Of a DNA stretch of 64,000 bases, positions 21,575-33,647 are shown one piece after another. Position 1 is the first letter of the stretch. Every line of letters starts with the position of its first letter. The stretch is from Pseudopithomyces maydicus (Eukaryota; Ascomycota; Dothideomycetes; Pleosporales; Didymosphaeriaceae), in assembly GCA_026873275.1 (NCBI GenBank), contig JANTUC010000009.1, positions 1,240,001 to 1,304,000 of the forward strand. Direction: 5' to 3'. Made by a program: the position numbers and the translations under genes. Under the pieces are notes generated by a model. The model did no database searches and had not been told where the DNA came from. It was given only the letters and a program-made list of their open reading frames with translations.

Positions 21575-22289
21575 TGCGAGGAGCGTGCAGGATGACAATA
21601 TTCGCAAAATGAATTTGAGTCGTTAAGATGCGTGTTCGAAGTCGGTTGAGGCGTGGAGGTGAGTAGATGGTTCGGACGGGGGACTGAAAGATCTTATAAG
21701 CTTGACCAGTAGTTGATAGTGAGAGAAGTAAGGTAATAGTACTTTTAAAGACAGGCTTATTGGGTAAGAGAACGACCGCTAGTAATATCCGAAAACCATG
21801 GTTTTCAATTAACGTCGTAAAAACCTGTACAGGTCATGCCGACTCCAGCCACCAAGGGCAAACTAGACGCAACGAATCCAACAGTAATAAGGGCAAAACA
21901 AAACACCAAACACGATCTTTCCTAAGATCCGCGTATCCATCATGTAAGTAATCCGATGCTCGTATGTAAGCCGATGCTTGATTATGTTGAGACATGACAG
22001 TATCCCCACTGACCCGAATAAAATAAGTATATTTTGGGACCCGAGCTCGTTTCCTTTTCTTACACCTTCTTCTACACGTTTCCTTTACTTACTTCTTCTT
22101 CTTCTTCTGCAGAGTGTGAGCTTTGACTGAGACACGTCATAACACGCGTCTCCAGTCACACTTTCCTCCGGTCGCGCTTTCCTCCAGATCCGCAGCTCGC
22201 GTTCCACCAAGCTCGCGTTCCACTCTCACTTTTTCACCCTCATTTCACCCCAACACCATTATACAACCGGTGTATACTGCCTTTTCATC
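21575..22289. other. Spacer with family-A left end and probable promoter
   Basis: Repeat A6 is at 21793-21910. After it comes a pyrimidine-rich stretch (about 22050-22110, CTTCTT runs), a plausible promoter and leader for the plus-strand gene at 22290. Confidence 0.5.
21793..21910 (+). repeat. Inverted repeat family A, copy A6 (left type)
   Basis: It has an intact palindrome ACCTGTACAGGT and the words TTTTCAATTAACGTCGTAAA and CATGCCGACTCCAGCC. Its outer edge forms the perfect 16-bp palindrome GAAAACCATGGTTTTC, as if two family-A ends had met head to head. Confidence 0.75.
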
Positions 22290-23157
22290 ATGGCATCGTC
22301 AATAGAAGCCCTTACGGTAATTATCACATTACACTCGACATTTCTGCAACACAAAAACCTCGTATGCAAACGGTCTTATACAGTAGCTGACTTCTTCTTA
22401 GTTCCTAGTCAAGGATCCAATCGACGTGCCCGCTCGCGAGCTTTCAGGTGTCCCGGTAGATTCCTGGATGGCTGCTCGAGAGAATAGCAGGAACTTTGAA
22501 AAGCAATTGCATTCCACGACCCAACCTAGCCCGCAAACTTCCGGATCTAACAGTACTGCTGAAAACGGTCCCAGTGTAACGATTCTATGTCAACCGACTC
22601 TTCTTACCGGCATCCTACCCACTGATCCGGCGAGAGAGCAACTCGGATTGGCACTCGAAGACGGTTTTGAGGAACTGACTGCAAAAATTCTTGACTCAAT
22701 CATGAGTAACCAGAATACGCTAGCTTGCATATGGAAGGAGAAGGCTCTCAAGTCATGCTGGAGAATATTGCTCTCCACCGACTCTCGAGTATTGCGATCT
22801 CTATTAGAAGGGAACTTGGTCAAGAACGACCACACTAGCAAGGATACCCGTACCGCATTGAGTAAGCTACGTTCACGTGCTAAGAGGGAGGAGCAGCCAT
22901 GCATTTACGCGAATTTCTTCACTGCCAAGGATGGAAGTTCTCAGAGTGCAAAAGAAACCCATGAAATCCTCAACGAGATGGAACGCTATGCCGACATATC
23001 TCGCAACTCTACCGAAGATTTAGATCATGCTTTCAAGATCGATACCGTTGTGCAATCAATCCGCCCAAATGGGAATAAGTGGTTAAAGCAATATACATCA
23101 GAAGGGTATCGCCGGTCAGAACCCCAGATGTATTCCACTACTTCTAGTATTGACTGA
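22290..23157 (+). CDS. Hypothetical protein, two exons
   Basis: Unrecognised. ATG 22290 begins a nine-codon exon (22290-22316). An 85-bp intron (22317-22401) leads in phase to 22402-23157, 260 residues in all. The product is hydrophilic and mostly helical (ALEDGFEELTAKIL, HEILNEMERYADI), with no signal peptide or membrane segment. A tiny first exon followed by an intron is also seen in the fragment at 16224. Another open frame at about 23246-23575 could be a decayed continuation. It is flanked by family-A left ends at 21793 and 23830. Confidence 0.5.
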
Positions 23158-24152
23158 CAATTTCTAAGATACCTGGCGAGTTCGCCTTCTACCTGCCCAC
23201 CACAAACAGCATACCTGAATTCATTAGTTAGGTTCATCAGCGTTGTACGGCAGCGACTTCGTTGATGATCTGGAGAGTATGCCTAGGTGTTGCTTCTCTC
23301 ATACGCCCACCATTTTTAACAAACCTACAGAGCCTCTCGAACCATGTTTTTCAGAAGTCGGATACACTGCGAAAAGCGAGGCAAGATTAAAAGAGCACAG
23401 ATCCCATGCCAGTTCGAACCGCCTCATGAACCTGTTTGAAGCCGTCTCTATCACTCTATATGGCGAACGATATAGAATTCGACAATATCTATTGTATCTC
23501 ATATGGGATTCAGCACAAGCTTCAATGGCCGTAATCAATTTCATATTCCCCTCTAACAGCTTCGTGGGAAGCTGAAGTGGTTTCACCTTCTGTGTTCCAA
23601 GAACCTAAAGGATTTCAGTCTGAGGATTTCGAACGGCTTTTGTGGTACTTTATTCGGGTCGGAGAAGCGGACGACATGAGACATATTTATGAGACTAAGA
23701 CTGGCTGAGGGTGACGGGTACAGAGAATGGTCTCGTAGTTGTAGCTGCCTCCACTGTGAACGCCTAATTTTATAATTGTTTTTAGACATGAGTTGCCCCA
23801 GGATTGACACCAAAACAGAACAATAGGTTTAGTTTTCAATTAACATCGTAAGGACCTGTACAGGTCATGCCGACTCCAGTTAAAGGTAAACCTAACGTAA
23901 TAAACTTAATAACGAGGAGTACTAAATAATAGACTAAATAAAAGATAATAAACATAATTAATAAAAGGGCAGAGAAGATATTATAATAGTAGCGTATAGT
24001 TAGATAGTTAGCTGGAGAGCACACAGAGATCAAAAAGGCTTCTCTAATATGCTCTGCACCATCGACCTTTCCCAGAATAATAGGCGACATGAAATTAACA
24101 TTTTAAAAATATGCTCTTGTTGAATTGTTAATGTATACACAAACGTCTCTAT
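23158..24152. other. Spacer with decayed coding traces and repeat A7
   Basis: A frame open for about 110 codons (23246-23575) on the plus strand has no start in context and no domain. It may be the relic of a longer version of the preceding gene. Repeat A7 lies at 23830-23965, and the remainder is AT-rich. Confidence 0.4.
23830..23965 (+). repeat. Inverted repeat family A, copy A7 (left type, RIP-like)
   Basis: The palindrome ACCTGTACAGGT is intact. Downstream, the sequence follows the left arm at 17025 but with many C-to-T and G-to-A changes (for example CCAGTTAAAGGTAAACC for CCAGCCAAAGGCAAACC). Confidence 0.75.
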
Positions 24153-25587
24153 TCAAACAGGCGATACAGGACATGTAGGTGACCTTGCTCCCAGCATTTT
24201 TACATCACTCCCTACACTGCCCAGGCTGCTTACACTCCTTACGCTTGGCTCCCGATCTATTTCTTTACCCCCTACACTCGTTTGACCAACCGCTTTATCT
24301 GCGTCGTCTGCCTCCCCTTCCTTTATTTCTTGACCATTCAGGTTGATCTTGACAACCCGAACTGTTCTTCCCTCCAACCGTGTTATCACCACCGTCTTCT
24401 CGGGTTTTGGTACAACCATGGGTGTTCCTGGGACCGTAGGCACAATCTCCATAACCTTTCCTCTTATTCTTGCGCGGACGAGGAAGAATACGCCCACAAA
24501 GACAAAGATAGCGAGCACTAATGATGCGAGTATAATGCCAATTTTGGCGCCGAGGGCCATGTCACTGTCTTCGGTTTGGCCATGCTGTCCGAGTGGCTCG
24601 TCAGATGATTGTGGCGAAACATCCGTTGATCCTTGGGGCGCTGTGGGCTTCGATACTGAAGGCTCCTCTTTCTGTACGTTTGCCTTGCAATCGAATTGTC
24701 CCTTTAGCTTGTCTTCGACCAAGCTGTTGCAGAAGCCACTGATGTCTTCCGATGATTGAACCTTCAAGGCCCCCTTTACTCCTCTTAATGTTGGCATCGA
24801 TACGTTTTTAAAAGCCCCAATGATATTCATATCTCCATCTATAGACTCCAGACTCTTGAACACCAGCGCTTTGACCTCATCACTTCCCTCCAGAGTGAAG
24901 CTCCCAGGCACATTCTCCACTGTAACGACACTAATCTCGTCCAAGGTCGGATTTCCTTTCATTGTGACGTTGCTATCGATGGTCTCCCATGGAAGAAATA
25001 CGGATTCAAGGTTCCCATTTTCGGTGATGTTGAGAGTCGTGGTGACAGGCCACTTCAGCCACTCAATGCGCTGAAAACTGGTGTTGAAGACTCCTGCTTC
25101 TGTTCTTGGACCTAGACCCAGACTACAATTTTCGATACTAGGAAGGTTCTCAAGCCGTATAGAATCCAGAATATTCAAGGTGGAGAGGTTGAGGAAGGCA
25201 AGGTTGGGAAGCGCAGTAAGGATTATGTTGTCAACAGATTCCAGACTTCTTGAAGAAATAGAACGCAGGCTCTCAACCGAAGTAGCCTCGATGGTTCTAA
25301 TTGATCGAATTCCTTTGAGTTCAATGTCCTTCGGTGCGCCCTCGCCGATAGTGACGCTGCCGTTAAAGAAGGTACATTTGCCGATTGCCAAGACATCTTC
25401 TGCTGATTTGATAGTAAAACTTGTATCTTTTTTGCAGTCTGCAGAGTGTTAATGAAGTTCGGCGTGTTTCGCCTAGGCGTTTGATTCATTTTTGCCCACA
25501 GGTTGTGGCGGACATACCCAAGGCACCAGCTACCCCAATAAAGACTGGCACAGCCAGCACGAAAGACAGAATCCCATTTAACCCCAT
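24153..25587 (-). CDS. Ecm33-like cell-surface protein with membrane anchor
   Basis: A secreted leucine-rich/L-domain protein of the Ecm33/Sps2 type, linked to cell-wall organisation. The first exon (25500-25587, ATG 25587) encodes a signal peptide. A 61-bp intron (25439-25499) leads to 24153-25438, giving 457 residues. Following CKKDTSFTI near residue 31, the ectodomain shows the family pattern of short beta-repeats with regularly spaced I/L/V (GIRSIRTIEA, SLESVDNI, SLESIDGDM) and two cysteines (C, FDC) closing the domain. Unlike GPI-anchored yeast Ecm33, it has a Ser/Thr/Pro stalk, a transmembrane helix (IGIILASLVLAIFVFVGVFF, about 330-352) and a cytoplasmic tail of about 95 residues with basic residues after the membrane. 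The architecture is therefore that of a single-pass surface sensor. Confidence 0.85.
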
Positions 25588-26829
25588 TTGAGGTGTAGCA
25601 AAATTAATGAATGACTGAAGTTGGGTCTGGAATGAATAGAAAGGTCGTAAAAGCCGACCTACAGAGGCATTTCGCTGCACAGTGAACCGTTGTGCAAACC
25701 TGCGGACGCGCGTTGCACTCGGGGTGTACGGTCTCTTTTGCTGTCGGGTAAATCGCGTGCAGGCTTTCTAGAAACTTGTTTCCAGTGCCACCAGCCAATG
25801 ACCGAAGCCATAGAATTGGACTGGTGTGCGTCTGTGAAGTCCGATATCCTCTATCCTTCCTGATTAGGCGAAAACGACGATACTCCGCCCCCGAACTCCG
25901 GCCGCATACTCCTTGCAATATCCAAAAAATCATCTTTGATTTCCCTCTCCCATCAAAAATCTATCAATGGTAACCTTAAACACATAAATTGATTGTGGAC
26001 AGCAAACAAAAAATACATGTACACGTGATACTCATTGATCCGACACATCTTCTTCGCCCGAACGAGTCATAGAAACGCTGATAACAGACTCAATCGCATA
26101 GAGAGATATGCAGGCGCCAATCTTGTCAGCTATTATTCGTCAGCACCGATGCACGAGAGGGCGTACATACTGAGCACTGCAGGGGCGTGGCCGCCACCAG
26201 CACTGCTGCCAGTGTGCCACTGTTTCACCAAAGGCTCACAGTGTAGGGGAGTATACGCAACTAGCCTAGCCCCCACATCTCGTTATCACTGCTGATGTTT
26301 AGCGCGAAAAGGCGTACTGAACGCTTCGGGACGCACCGCTGTCATAAATGCCACTACTGCAATCCCACCTGTATGATACAAGCTAGCGTGAGTAGACCTC
26401 GGCGATGAGGCTACCGGAAATCATTGTCACCGCTAAACTTAGTGCGTGGGGGCTTATAGTTGCGGCCTACAGGTCAGCAGCGTGCCTCGTTTCAAAACGT
26501 GCCATACATGTGAACAAGGCAGACAATAGGATCGAGAAAGACTCTTTCTGTGCAACCGTAATGTGTAACCATGTAGTCTAGAAATATTCATACAAATAGC
26601 CTCATAGGATGAAGCCCGCCATCCAAGCCCTGATGCCAGGGCGTGGTTCAAGTCTCCACTTGTAGTAAGCCACGCTGAAAATTAGTCCGTGTGGTACATT
26701 CAACACCCCCACCACAATATAACCTCATTCCCATGATTCTGGTGCTTTTTTTTTGAGTTCCTCTGTGGCTGTTACTACACATATCGAGGTTGGAATGAGT
26801 CATGCCCGTCCCCTAAGCTGCTCGGAACT
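25588..26829. other. Spacer, no supported gene
   Basis: The left part is the probable promoter of the minus-strand Ecm33-like gene. No domain, repeat family or RNA gene was recognised, and open frames are under 110 codons without support. Confidence 0.5.
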
Positions 26830-29827
26830 CTACTCGCTGTCTGAACTCGATCTGGACTCGTCATCCGAACTCTCGGGGTCGGTTTTTGGTTCTTCGGTGC
26901 CTATTTCAGGTTCGCATTCGATGAAACTGTCAAATTCAATACCATCCAGTCCTTCATTGTACCTCTCTCTCAGGTTTGAAGGGTGTGATGCTCGTAAGGA
27001 AAGCAGACAGGCGCCCCTTTCGTCGCGTTGTGGGAGTGTGTCTTGGCCACTGGAGGCTGGTCGCTCGTTATTTCCAGCTTTGGATCTGTTTTCATGCTCC
27101 GAAACTTCTTCCTCACTGGATGACTCCCTCTCCAGCCTCGCCCGTGCAGCCTCCAACTTTGCGTCAATATGCTGTTCTGTTGCCTCGATGGCAAGTTTGA
27201 GGGTCTTTGCGTCATAAAAGCCTTCCACGTGTTCATGACCCTGTTCAACCAACTCCCAATATTTTTTAGAGGCAATTTGATTGTGACTGACACATTGTTT
27301 CTCCTTCTTGCTTTTCTTCGCTAGCTTGTACGCTCTACGCGGCTTCCATTTCACAAGGTCAGGCGCTTTTTGTCGAGCCACTGTCCCAGCAGGTAGAAAG
27401 AAATCTAGTTCCGGATGCTTACCGGGTCCTGTTTTGCACGAACCGCATCCAGGGCAAGATTTGATATCACCCGCCATGTAGTAGCGTCCTAGTACATGAT
27501 TTACGTCGCAACGCCACGCCCTCTCTTCTTGCTGCTCTTGTGATAACCTTTCGAAGGAAGCTCCAACTGGGAGTACTTGACCATGCTCCATTACCAATGA
27601 ACCACTAGGGTGGGGGCCAGGATCAACGGGCACCGGCGCTGGTTCCAGTATTGGAGTTTTCTTCTCCTTCTTTTTTGCTACTGCTCGAAGGTGAGCCTCG
27701 ACAGCCTCGATGCCTTTCTGCCATGCCTCTTCCCTAGTCATTCCTTTGTCGATAGCAATCCAATAGGCATCTTTGGCAATGCTGTTGTGCGACATGTGTA
27801 AGGTACTCCTGGGCTTGCTAGAAGGCTTGCTAACCTTCCATGGATGATGTGGTGCAGCATGGAACCAGAAAGAACGTGAAGGTAAGTAAAAGTTCATTAT
27901 AACCCGTTTTGGATTTGCGTCCAACTTCACAGATGTGAAACAACCAATGCAATTTTTCCTGTTTCCAGCATTGTAATAAGCACCCATACAGTGGCTAATA
28001 CCACAGCGCCATGCGGGTTGCTCATCTTCAGCTTTTTTCTCGAAGTATGCATCAGGAGGAATTTGAGAATAGTTTTCCGATTTGTTTGTGACACTCGGTG
28101 GTGAGACTGGGGCCGACACATGATCAGAAACGAGTCTCATATCTGGATCTGGGGCTTTTGGTCTTTGTTTCATGATCTTTCGTCGTTTTTTTGGTCGAGC
28201 AGTGGAGGATGATCGCCTTGGACTCTTCCTCCCAGAAGCATTACAAGGCCATCCCGACGATGTTTCTGGTGGAGTCGCATCGACAGAATCTTGTAAACCA
28301 TGGTCGTGAGCACTTTGGTCTTGATCTTCGTCTTTCAGGCTCACACAGCGGGACTCTCCTGGAGACGAATTGCCTTGTACAGGGAGACAAAGTGATGCCT
28401 CTAGGTTAGGAGTGATCTGAGAGTCAGACCCGAAAGGATTTAGATTGGTTTGTGTGATTGCCTGTTCAACACACGTATCGAGACCCAATGATATATGAAG
28501 TGATTGTTGTAAATCGAGTGGCTTCTTGGCTAAACGCTGCTTATGATCTTCTAGAAGTCGCGTCATCCAGTTTTTGCCCCCAGCTACCCTTGAGACTCTT
28601 TCCACTGGAGCGGATATGCATGGGTGTAAGCTTGTATTGGGGCTATGGTATTGTTCAGGAATTTCGGATCGAGTAGGCTCTTCGACTGAAAGGCCAGAGT
28701 CCTCCACTAAGCCTATCGCGATGTCGTTGTCATCGTGCTCGCCCACGATGTGATCTTCAAAGGGCTCGTCAAAATCAGCAATTGTACTATGCTCTAAACT
28801 CGGTAAACTAACATCAGTGTCAATATTAGCTCCCGAGAGAGTTGCAACCTGATTATTGTGAGACGAGTCCAAAGGAAGACCACGCTTTCTGACTTGTGTG
28901 CCGGCAGAGCGATTGTCAAGTCCGTATATACCCAGTCCATGAGACCATTCATTGTAGGAAAAACCTAAGTTATTATCGATGGTGACATCGGGTAGGCCGT
29001 TATGCTTGAGTCTTTTGGTACGAGGTGGTCGTAAGATTCCATTATGGAGTGCTGCATGAGTTGTACCATGGGATGTGAATAGGTTTGTTCTCTTGGTAAC
29101 ATCGTCAATTTCCTCAAATGGCGAAATATTCAACCCAACCGTAAATTCATCCTGGGTAAATTGAGCCATCGAGGGAGGAATGAAAGCTTTATGCCACGAC
29201 TGATTCATCATACCCACAACGGAAAACGTGTTACTGGGTGAGAAATCAATAAACACTTGGCTATCGAATTGTTCACAATCCCAGAGCGGCGTCGTTTTTT
29301 GGTCATTGTTCGCCATGAATTTGACAATACGTGATTGAGTGTTGTAGATCGTTTTACGATAGAGCTTATCGACATTGTCTAGGACTGATTTCAAATATTG
29401 ATGGATATGCTTGTGACGCTCGTCACCGGGCGATAGACATGGATCCAACTGGTCGGAGTGAAGAGCATGCGCCAGGAAGCGTTGGATAAAAGTCGCTTCA
29501 TACAATTTCTGGCTGCCATAATAGAGGAGGAAATTGTAGTAGTCTTCCGGCGATGGTTTCCGGCGATTAAGCTGCACGCCGATGTTTGGACGCTCGAAAC
29601 GAGCGGAGGCAGGTTTCGAGTCCGCAACTTCGTGTAGATCAGGGTTGCAAGGTTCTCCGCGAGGAGTCTGCAGCTGTCCATGTCAGAATCAAAGGAGAAA
29701 TTTTTGTGTCAGTGACACACACCATTGCGACGTCAGGAATAATTTCGCAGCATACCCCCTCTCGCAGATGTGCTGCAGGACTGACAAAGCCACCGCTCCA
29801 ATCGCCCCAATCAACCATATCTCTCAT
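26830..29827 (-). CDS. 982-residue protein with two C-x3-H-x13-C-x2-C modules
   Basis: Unrecognised family. Exon 1 (29723-29827, ATG 29827) joins in phase 0 over a 49-bp intron (29674-29722) to one long exon, 26830-29673. The N-terminal third is moderately ordered (RRKPSPEDYYNFLLYYG). A long disordered region follows, with basic clusters (RPKKRRKIMKQRPK), likely nuclear. The C-terminal half has two homologous modules, starting near residues 590 and 755. Each opens WRC-x3-H, then YY-x-AG, then C-x2-G or G-x-C residues (spacing C-x3-H-x13-C-x2-C), a stretch ending in F(Y/F)LP, SHN-x-IA-K, (Y)W and an alpha-helical tail. The four invariant C/H residues suggest zinc binding, loosely like RanBP2-type fingers. 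The extreme C-terminus is acidic and serine-rich. Confidence 0.85.
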
Positions 29828-31015
29828 TGTGGGCACTGGTCCGCACTGAATGTAAAAGAAGTCGGAAAAAGAGCAGTGATAGATTATGTGCCAACCTAAG
29901 AGCAAATGGACCCAAAGGCGCCCTTAGAAACGTATGTGTTATCGGAGAGCAACGACAGATGATGAGAAGAGCTATTGCGATAGCCCTTGAACTTGTTCTA
30001 CTTTGGTAGAACAAACGCCTTTTGAATCGAAAGCTCAATCAATGGGAACGATTACTATGCGGGGAAACTGCATGATCCTCAATACAGATAGACATGAACC
30101 GTTTGCCGCTAGGCCAGTCACATTGTTGTTCTTTGTGATCTTTACAGAACTGCCACGGGGTCCACCTATGTGGGGCTCTTGATACACTTCCAGTCATGCG
30201 CTCTATGCCGTGAGCTTTTATGAGTGGCACTGAACGAACGAAGCGGCCTTGTAACTCAAAGAGAGTGCTGTGGCGAACGAAGAGAAGAAGCCCGAACAAA
30301 CGATTCGGGCAGCCTCGAAGCCTGCAATCAAACAGGATCGATGAGGAAGTGGGTCCTGGACGAAGTTCTGGAAAGATTCGACCACAGTGTATAGGGGCGA
30401 TCAGTATCCAAGGCGTTTGCGAGCGGTACTGGAAGCAGAGCACATGCACCGATAACAAATCCACGCATCTCCAGATCTGACGGTGAGCAATTTTGTGCAA
30501 TCTATGGTCGTGTCAATGTTCAACATCATGACGTAGATCTCACCGCCTTAAGATCACAGTAGGTGGCTGAGAAACGAGTTTCATAAGGCCGGGGAGCTAA
30601 TCGACAGATCGAACGTATGACGTGGACCTTTCAGAAAAACTTGCCAGACAGTCATGTCGCAAGTTTTCTGCTGCCGCTCATTGAATCTCAAAGGGGCGTT
30701 TGCAGGTGCGCGGGCTGACCTCTAGCTGCATATGCCCGTTTGGGCACCGTATGGACAAAGTGCATGGTCGCTGAATGACACGATCGATGCATATTTACCC
30801 ACTGTTACAACGGTGGTGTTGCTCGTGCCATGGGTCTCTTGGTCATGCAGGTGGAGTGAGGAGTGCCTTGATAGGAAGTCAAGTCGGTCGAAGTAAGACT
30901 AGGCGTTAGTGCCAAGCCCCCACCGCGTCTGATTGGCCGTGGTTTGAGGTGCCACATTTCAATGCTCCAAGTGTCGCAGCGCACCAGAGCTTCGTTTCCC
31001 TGACCACAGCACACA
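29828..31015. other. Spacer between two divergent genes
   Basis: The gene to the left is on the minus strand and GTB1 to the right is on the plus strand, so this is a shared promoter interval. Open frames in it are short with no domain, and no repeat was seen. Confidence 0.55.
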
Positions 31016-32847
31016 ATGGGGAGACAGGCGCTCTCGTCAATTGCTATCCTCCTTCCTCTCCTTGCAGCCACCGCAAATGCCGCCTCGGAAGCTCCTCGGC
31101 CGCGGGGCGTAGGACCAGACTGTACGTAGCACACCGCAGCTCCCCCGAAGCTCTCGGGCGCCAGCTGGACAACACGCAACTCACACACACTTCGTAGTTG
31201 CCAAGTACTACAAAGATGCAACTTCGTTCGCGTGCATAAACAACCCCGACATCAAACTCGACGTTTCCCGCGTGAACGACGACTACTGCGATTGCCCCGA
31301 TGGTAGCGACGAGCCTGGCACCTCCGCATGCTCATACCTGTCCCCACTCTCCCCGAAGCAGCCGGCACGCTTCGACCCCAACAAGATCAACGACTCGCAA
31401 GCGCTGCCTGGCTTTTACTGCAAGAACAAGGGTCATATAGCGAGCTATGTGCCCTTTACGAATATCAATGACGGCGTTTGTGACTACGAGCTATGCTGTG
31501 ACGGCAGTGACGAATGGGAGGGTGTGGGCGGGATAAAGTGCGAAGACCGCTGTGCCAAGATTGGAAAGGAGTGGAAGAAGCAGGACGAAGCACGACAAAA
31601 GAGTCTGGGCAATGCGAACAAGCGGCGGAAGGAGCTGGTAGCCGAAGCAGGCCGGCTGACGAAGGAGGTCGAGGACCGGATCCAGACCCTGCAGGTTCAG
31701 ATTAAGAGTCAGGAAATCAAAGTAGAGGCATTGACCAAGACGCTGGCCGAAGTCGAGAGGTCTGAGAAGGGCAAAGTGGTCAGGAATGCGGGCAAGGGGG
31801 GCAAGCTGGGTGTCTTGACTGGTCTGGCTAAGGACAAGGTGAATGAGCTGACCGACAACCTGAGGACGGTCAAGGCGGAAAGAGATGCGGCCAAGTCGCG
31901 GATCGGAGAGCTGGAGGCTATCTTGAAGCGCTTCAAGGAAGAGTACAACCCCAATTTCAACGATGAGGGTGTTAAGCGCGCAGTCAAGGCCTGGGAAGAC
32001 TACGCGGCTTCACAGCCAGTCGATCAGGACAACTCCGCCCGCGACCGCGACGTGGAGGACCTCTTGAATCCCGAATCTGAAAGCGCCATCAAGTGGGCTG
32101 AGTTCGAGGCTGACGAAGAGTCCGACGTGGAGCTTCGTATGTCTATAACCCATGACCGCTCCCTATATGTCCAAACACGCTGACCACCATACAGTCTACA
32201 AGTTTGAAGAATATCTCCCTGCACCTCTCCGCTCTTGGGTCGATGAGAAGCTCCGCGCCCTTCGCATCACCCTCATCGAAAATGGTATCCTTGCCGAGCC
32301 CAACACTGATAGCCCTGAATCAAAAGCTGTAACCGACGCCCGCGATCAGCTGTCCTCCGCCCAACGCGAGCTGGATAACGATCGTTCTGAGCTATCCAAG
32401 CACCAGGAAGACTTGACCAAAGACTTTGGTCCGGATTCCATCTTCCGCGCCCTCAAGGGTATCTGTGTTTCCCAGGATTCTGGCGAATATACCTACGAGC
32501 ACTGCTTCCTCGACAAGACGACGCAAAAGTCCAAGAAAGGCGGTGGCCACACAGGCATGGGTAACTTTGCGCGGATCGAGAAAGTCGTTGTCGACGATGA
32601 TCTTCCGGCTGATGGAAAGGGGCTCGGCAGCGGAGAGAGGTATGCCCTCAAGTATGAAAATGGCCAGCATTGCTGGAATGGCCCCAACAGAAGTACGTTG
32701 GTGGTGCTGGCATGCTCGGAGACGGACGAGATTTGGAAGATCGTGGAAGAGGAGAAGTGTGTATACAGGATGGAGGTGGGAACGCCAGCCGTGTGCGGCG
32801 TCAAGGAGGGAAAGCAGGCAGGGTCGCCGCCGCACAATGAACTTTAA
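31016..32847 (+). CDS. GTB1: Glucosidase II beta subunit (PRKCSH/GTB1 type)
   Basis: This non-catalytic subunit of ER glucosidase II helps trim glucose from N-glycans in glycoprotein quality control. Exons 31016-31121, 31198-32136 and 32195-32847 join in phase (introns 76 and 58 bp), giving 565 residues. There is a signal peptide (about 1-22), then two cysteine-rich LDL-receptor-A-like repeats (CDCPDGSDEP, CCDGSDEW). A long coiled coil (about 160-300) leads to the C-terminal MRH lectin domain with its cysteine pairs (EHCFLD, HCWNGPNR, GTPAVC). The protein ends HNEL, a variant of the HDEL/KDEL retention signal. The start lies in ACAATGG. The first intron falls just after the signal peptide. 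Length and domain order are normal. Confidence 0.95.
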
Positions 32848-33120
32848 GGGAACCGAAAACGACAGTAGACGCGTGGATAGCAGGGACGTAGCATGTTGGA
32901 TAGATGGTGTAGTGGATGACGTATCGACTGGCTTAGCATTCATGAGTATCAGCGCAAATGGAGGAATAGATGGGCAGCATGGTGGGTATCCTTGGTTTGT
33001 GGATGCTCTCGACGTTGATATAATTGGAATAGTGGTATTTCAATGATGTACATGCTAAAAGTTTTCATAAAGTTCCTTTCGTGGAATCTGGTATATCTCT
33101 CTCATAGAAGAATAGAACGT

Positions 33121-33647
33121 CTAAAATCCGAAAGCAGCAACGACACCCAATGCGATGGCGCCAACGCTGACGCCGTTAGCCACAGCGCCGCCACTTGCCT
33201 GAGCCGGTGCTGAGCTGGTCGAAGAAGGAGATCCAGAGGTAGATGTGGCAGAGGCGCTTCCGCTGGCGGTCTTGCTGGCAGCCGATCCGGTGGCAGCTTC
33301 AGTGGGGAGGTTGGAAAGGGAAACACCAGCTGCAGCGCAGAGCTTGGTAACGGCAGGGGCGATCTCTGTTGTCGTCTATCAGCAGCTGTTCTATGCACAG
33401 GTCCAAACAGTAGGGGTGACATACTGGCCATCTCATCGGCAGAGCACTTTCCGGGCACACACTGTGTGATGGAGTCCTCGATCTTGGACTTTCCAGTGGT
33501 GCACTGGCACTTTTGGTCGGTGAGCGAGCAGCCGGAAGCTGGCACGGCAGCGGCGAAGCATGCAAGAGCGCATGAGGGGATGTCGCCGAGAGTTTGGGCA
33601 GAGGCGACGGCGCAGACGGCACCGAGAGCGAGGATGGAGAAACGCAT
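33121..33647 (-). CDS. CFEM-domain GPI-anchored surface protein
   Basis: A small secreted protein with one CFEM domain, a fungal eight-cysteine fold that in some members binds heme and in pathogens may act at the host interface. Exons 33425-33647 and 33121-33365 (59-bp intron) give 155 residues. The signal peptide (about 1-18) is followed by the eight cysteines in CFEM spacing, with the conserved Asp in SLTDQKCQC. After the domain comes a Ser/Thr/Ala-rich stalk and a hydrophobic C-terminus (GAIALGVVAAFGF) typical of a GPI-attachment signal. The intron splits the domain between the seventh and eighth cysteines, a common place. Heme binding cannot be claimed from sequence alone. Confidence 0.92.

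Noticed and set aside
10417..24152. Possible Starship or other giant element, or a complete transposase gene
   Set aside because: I found no tyrosine recombinase (DUF3435), DDE transposase or reverse transcriptase signature, and the arms do not give one consistent outer boundary.
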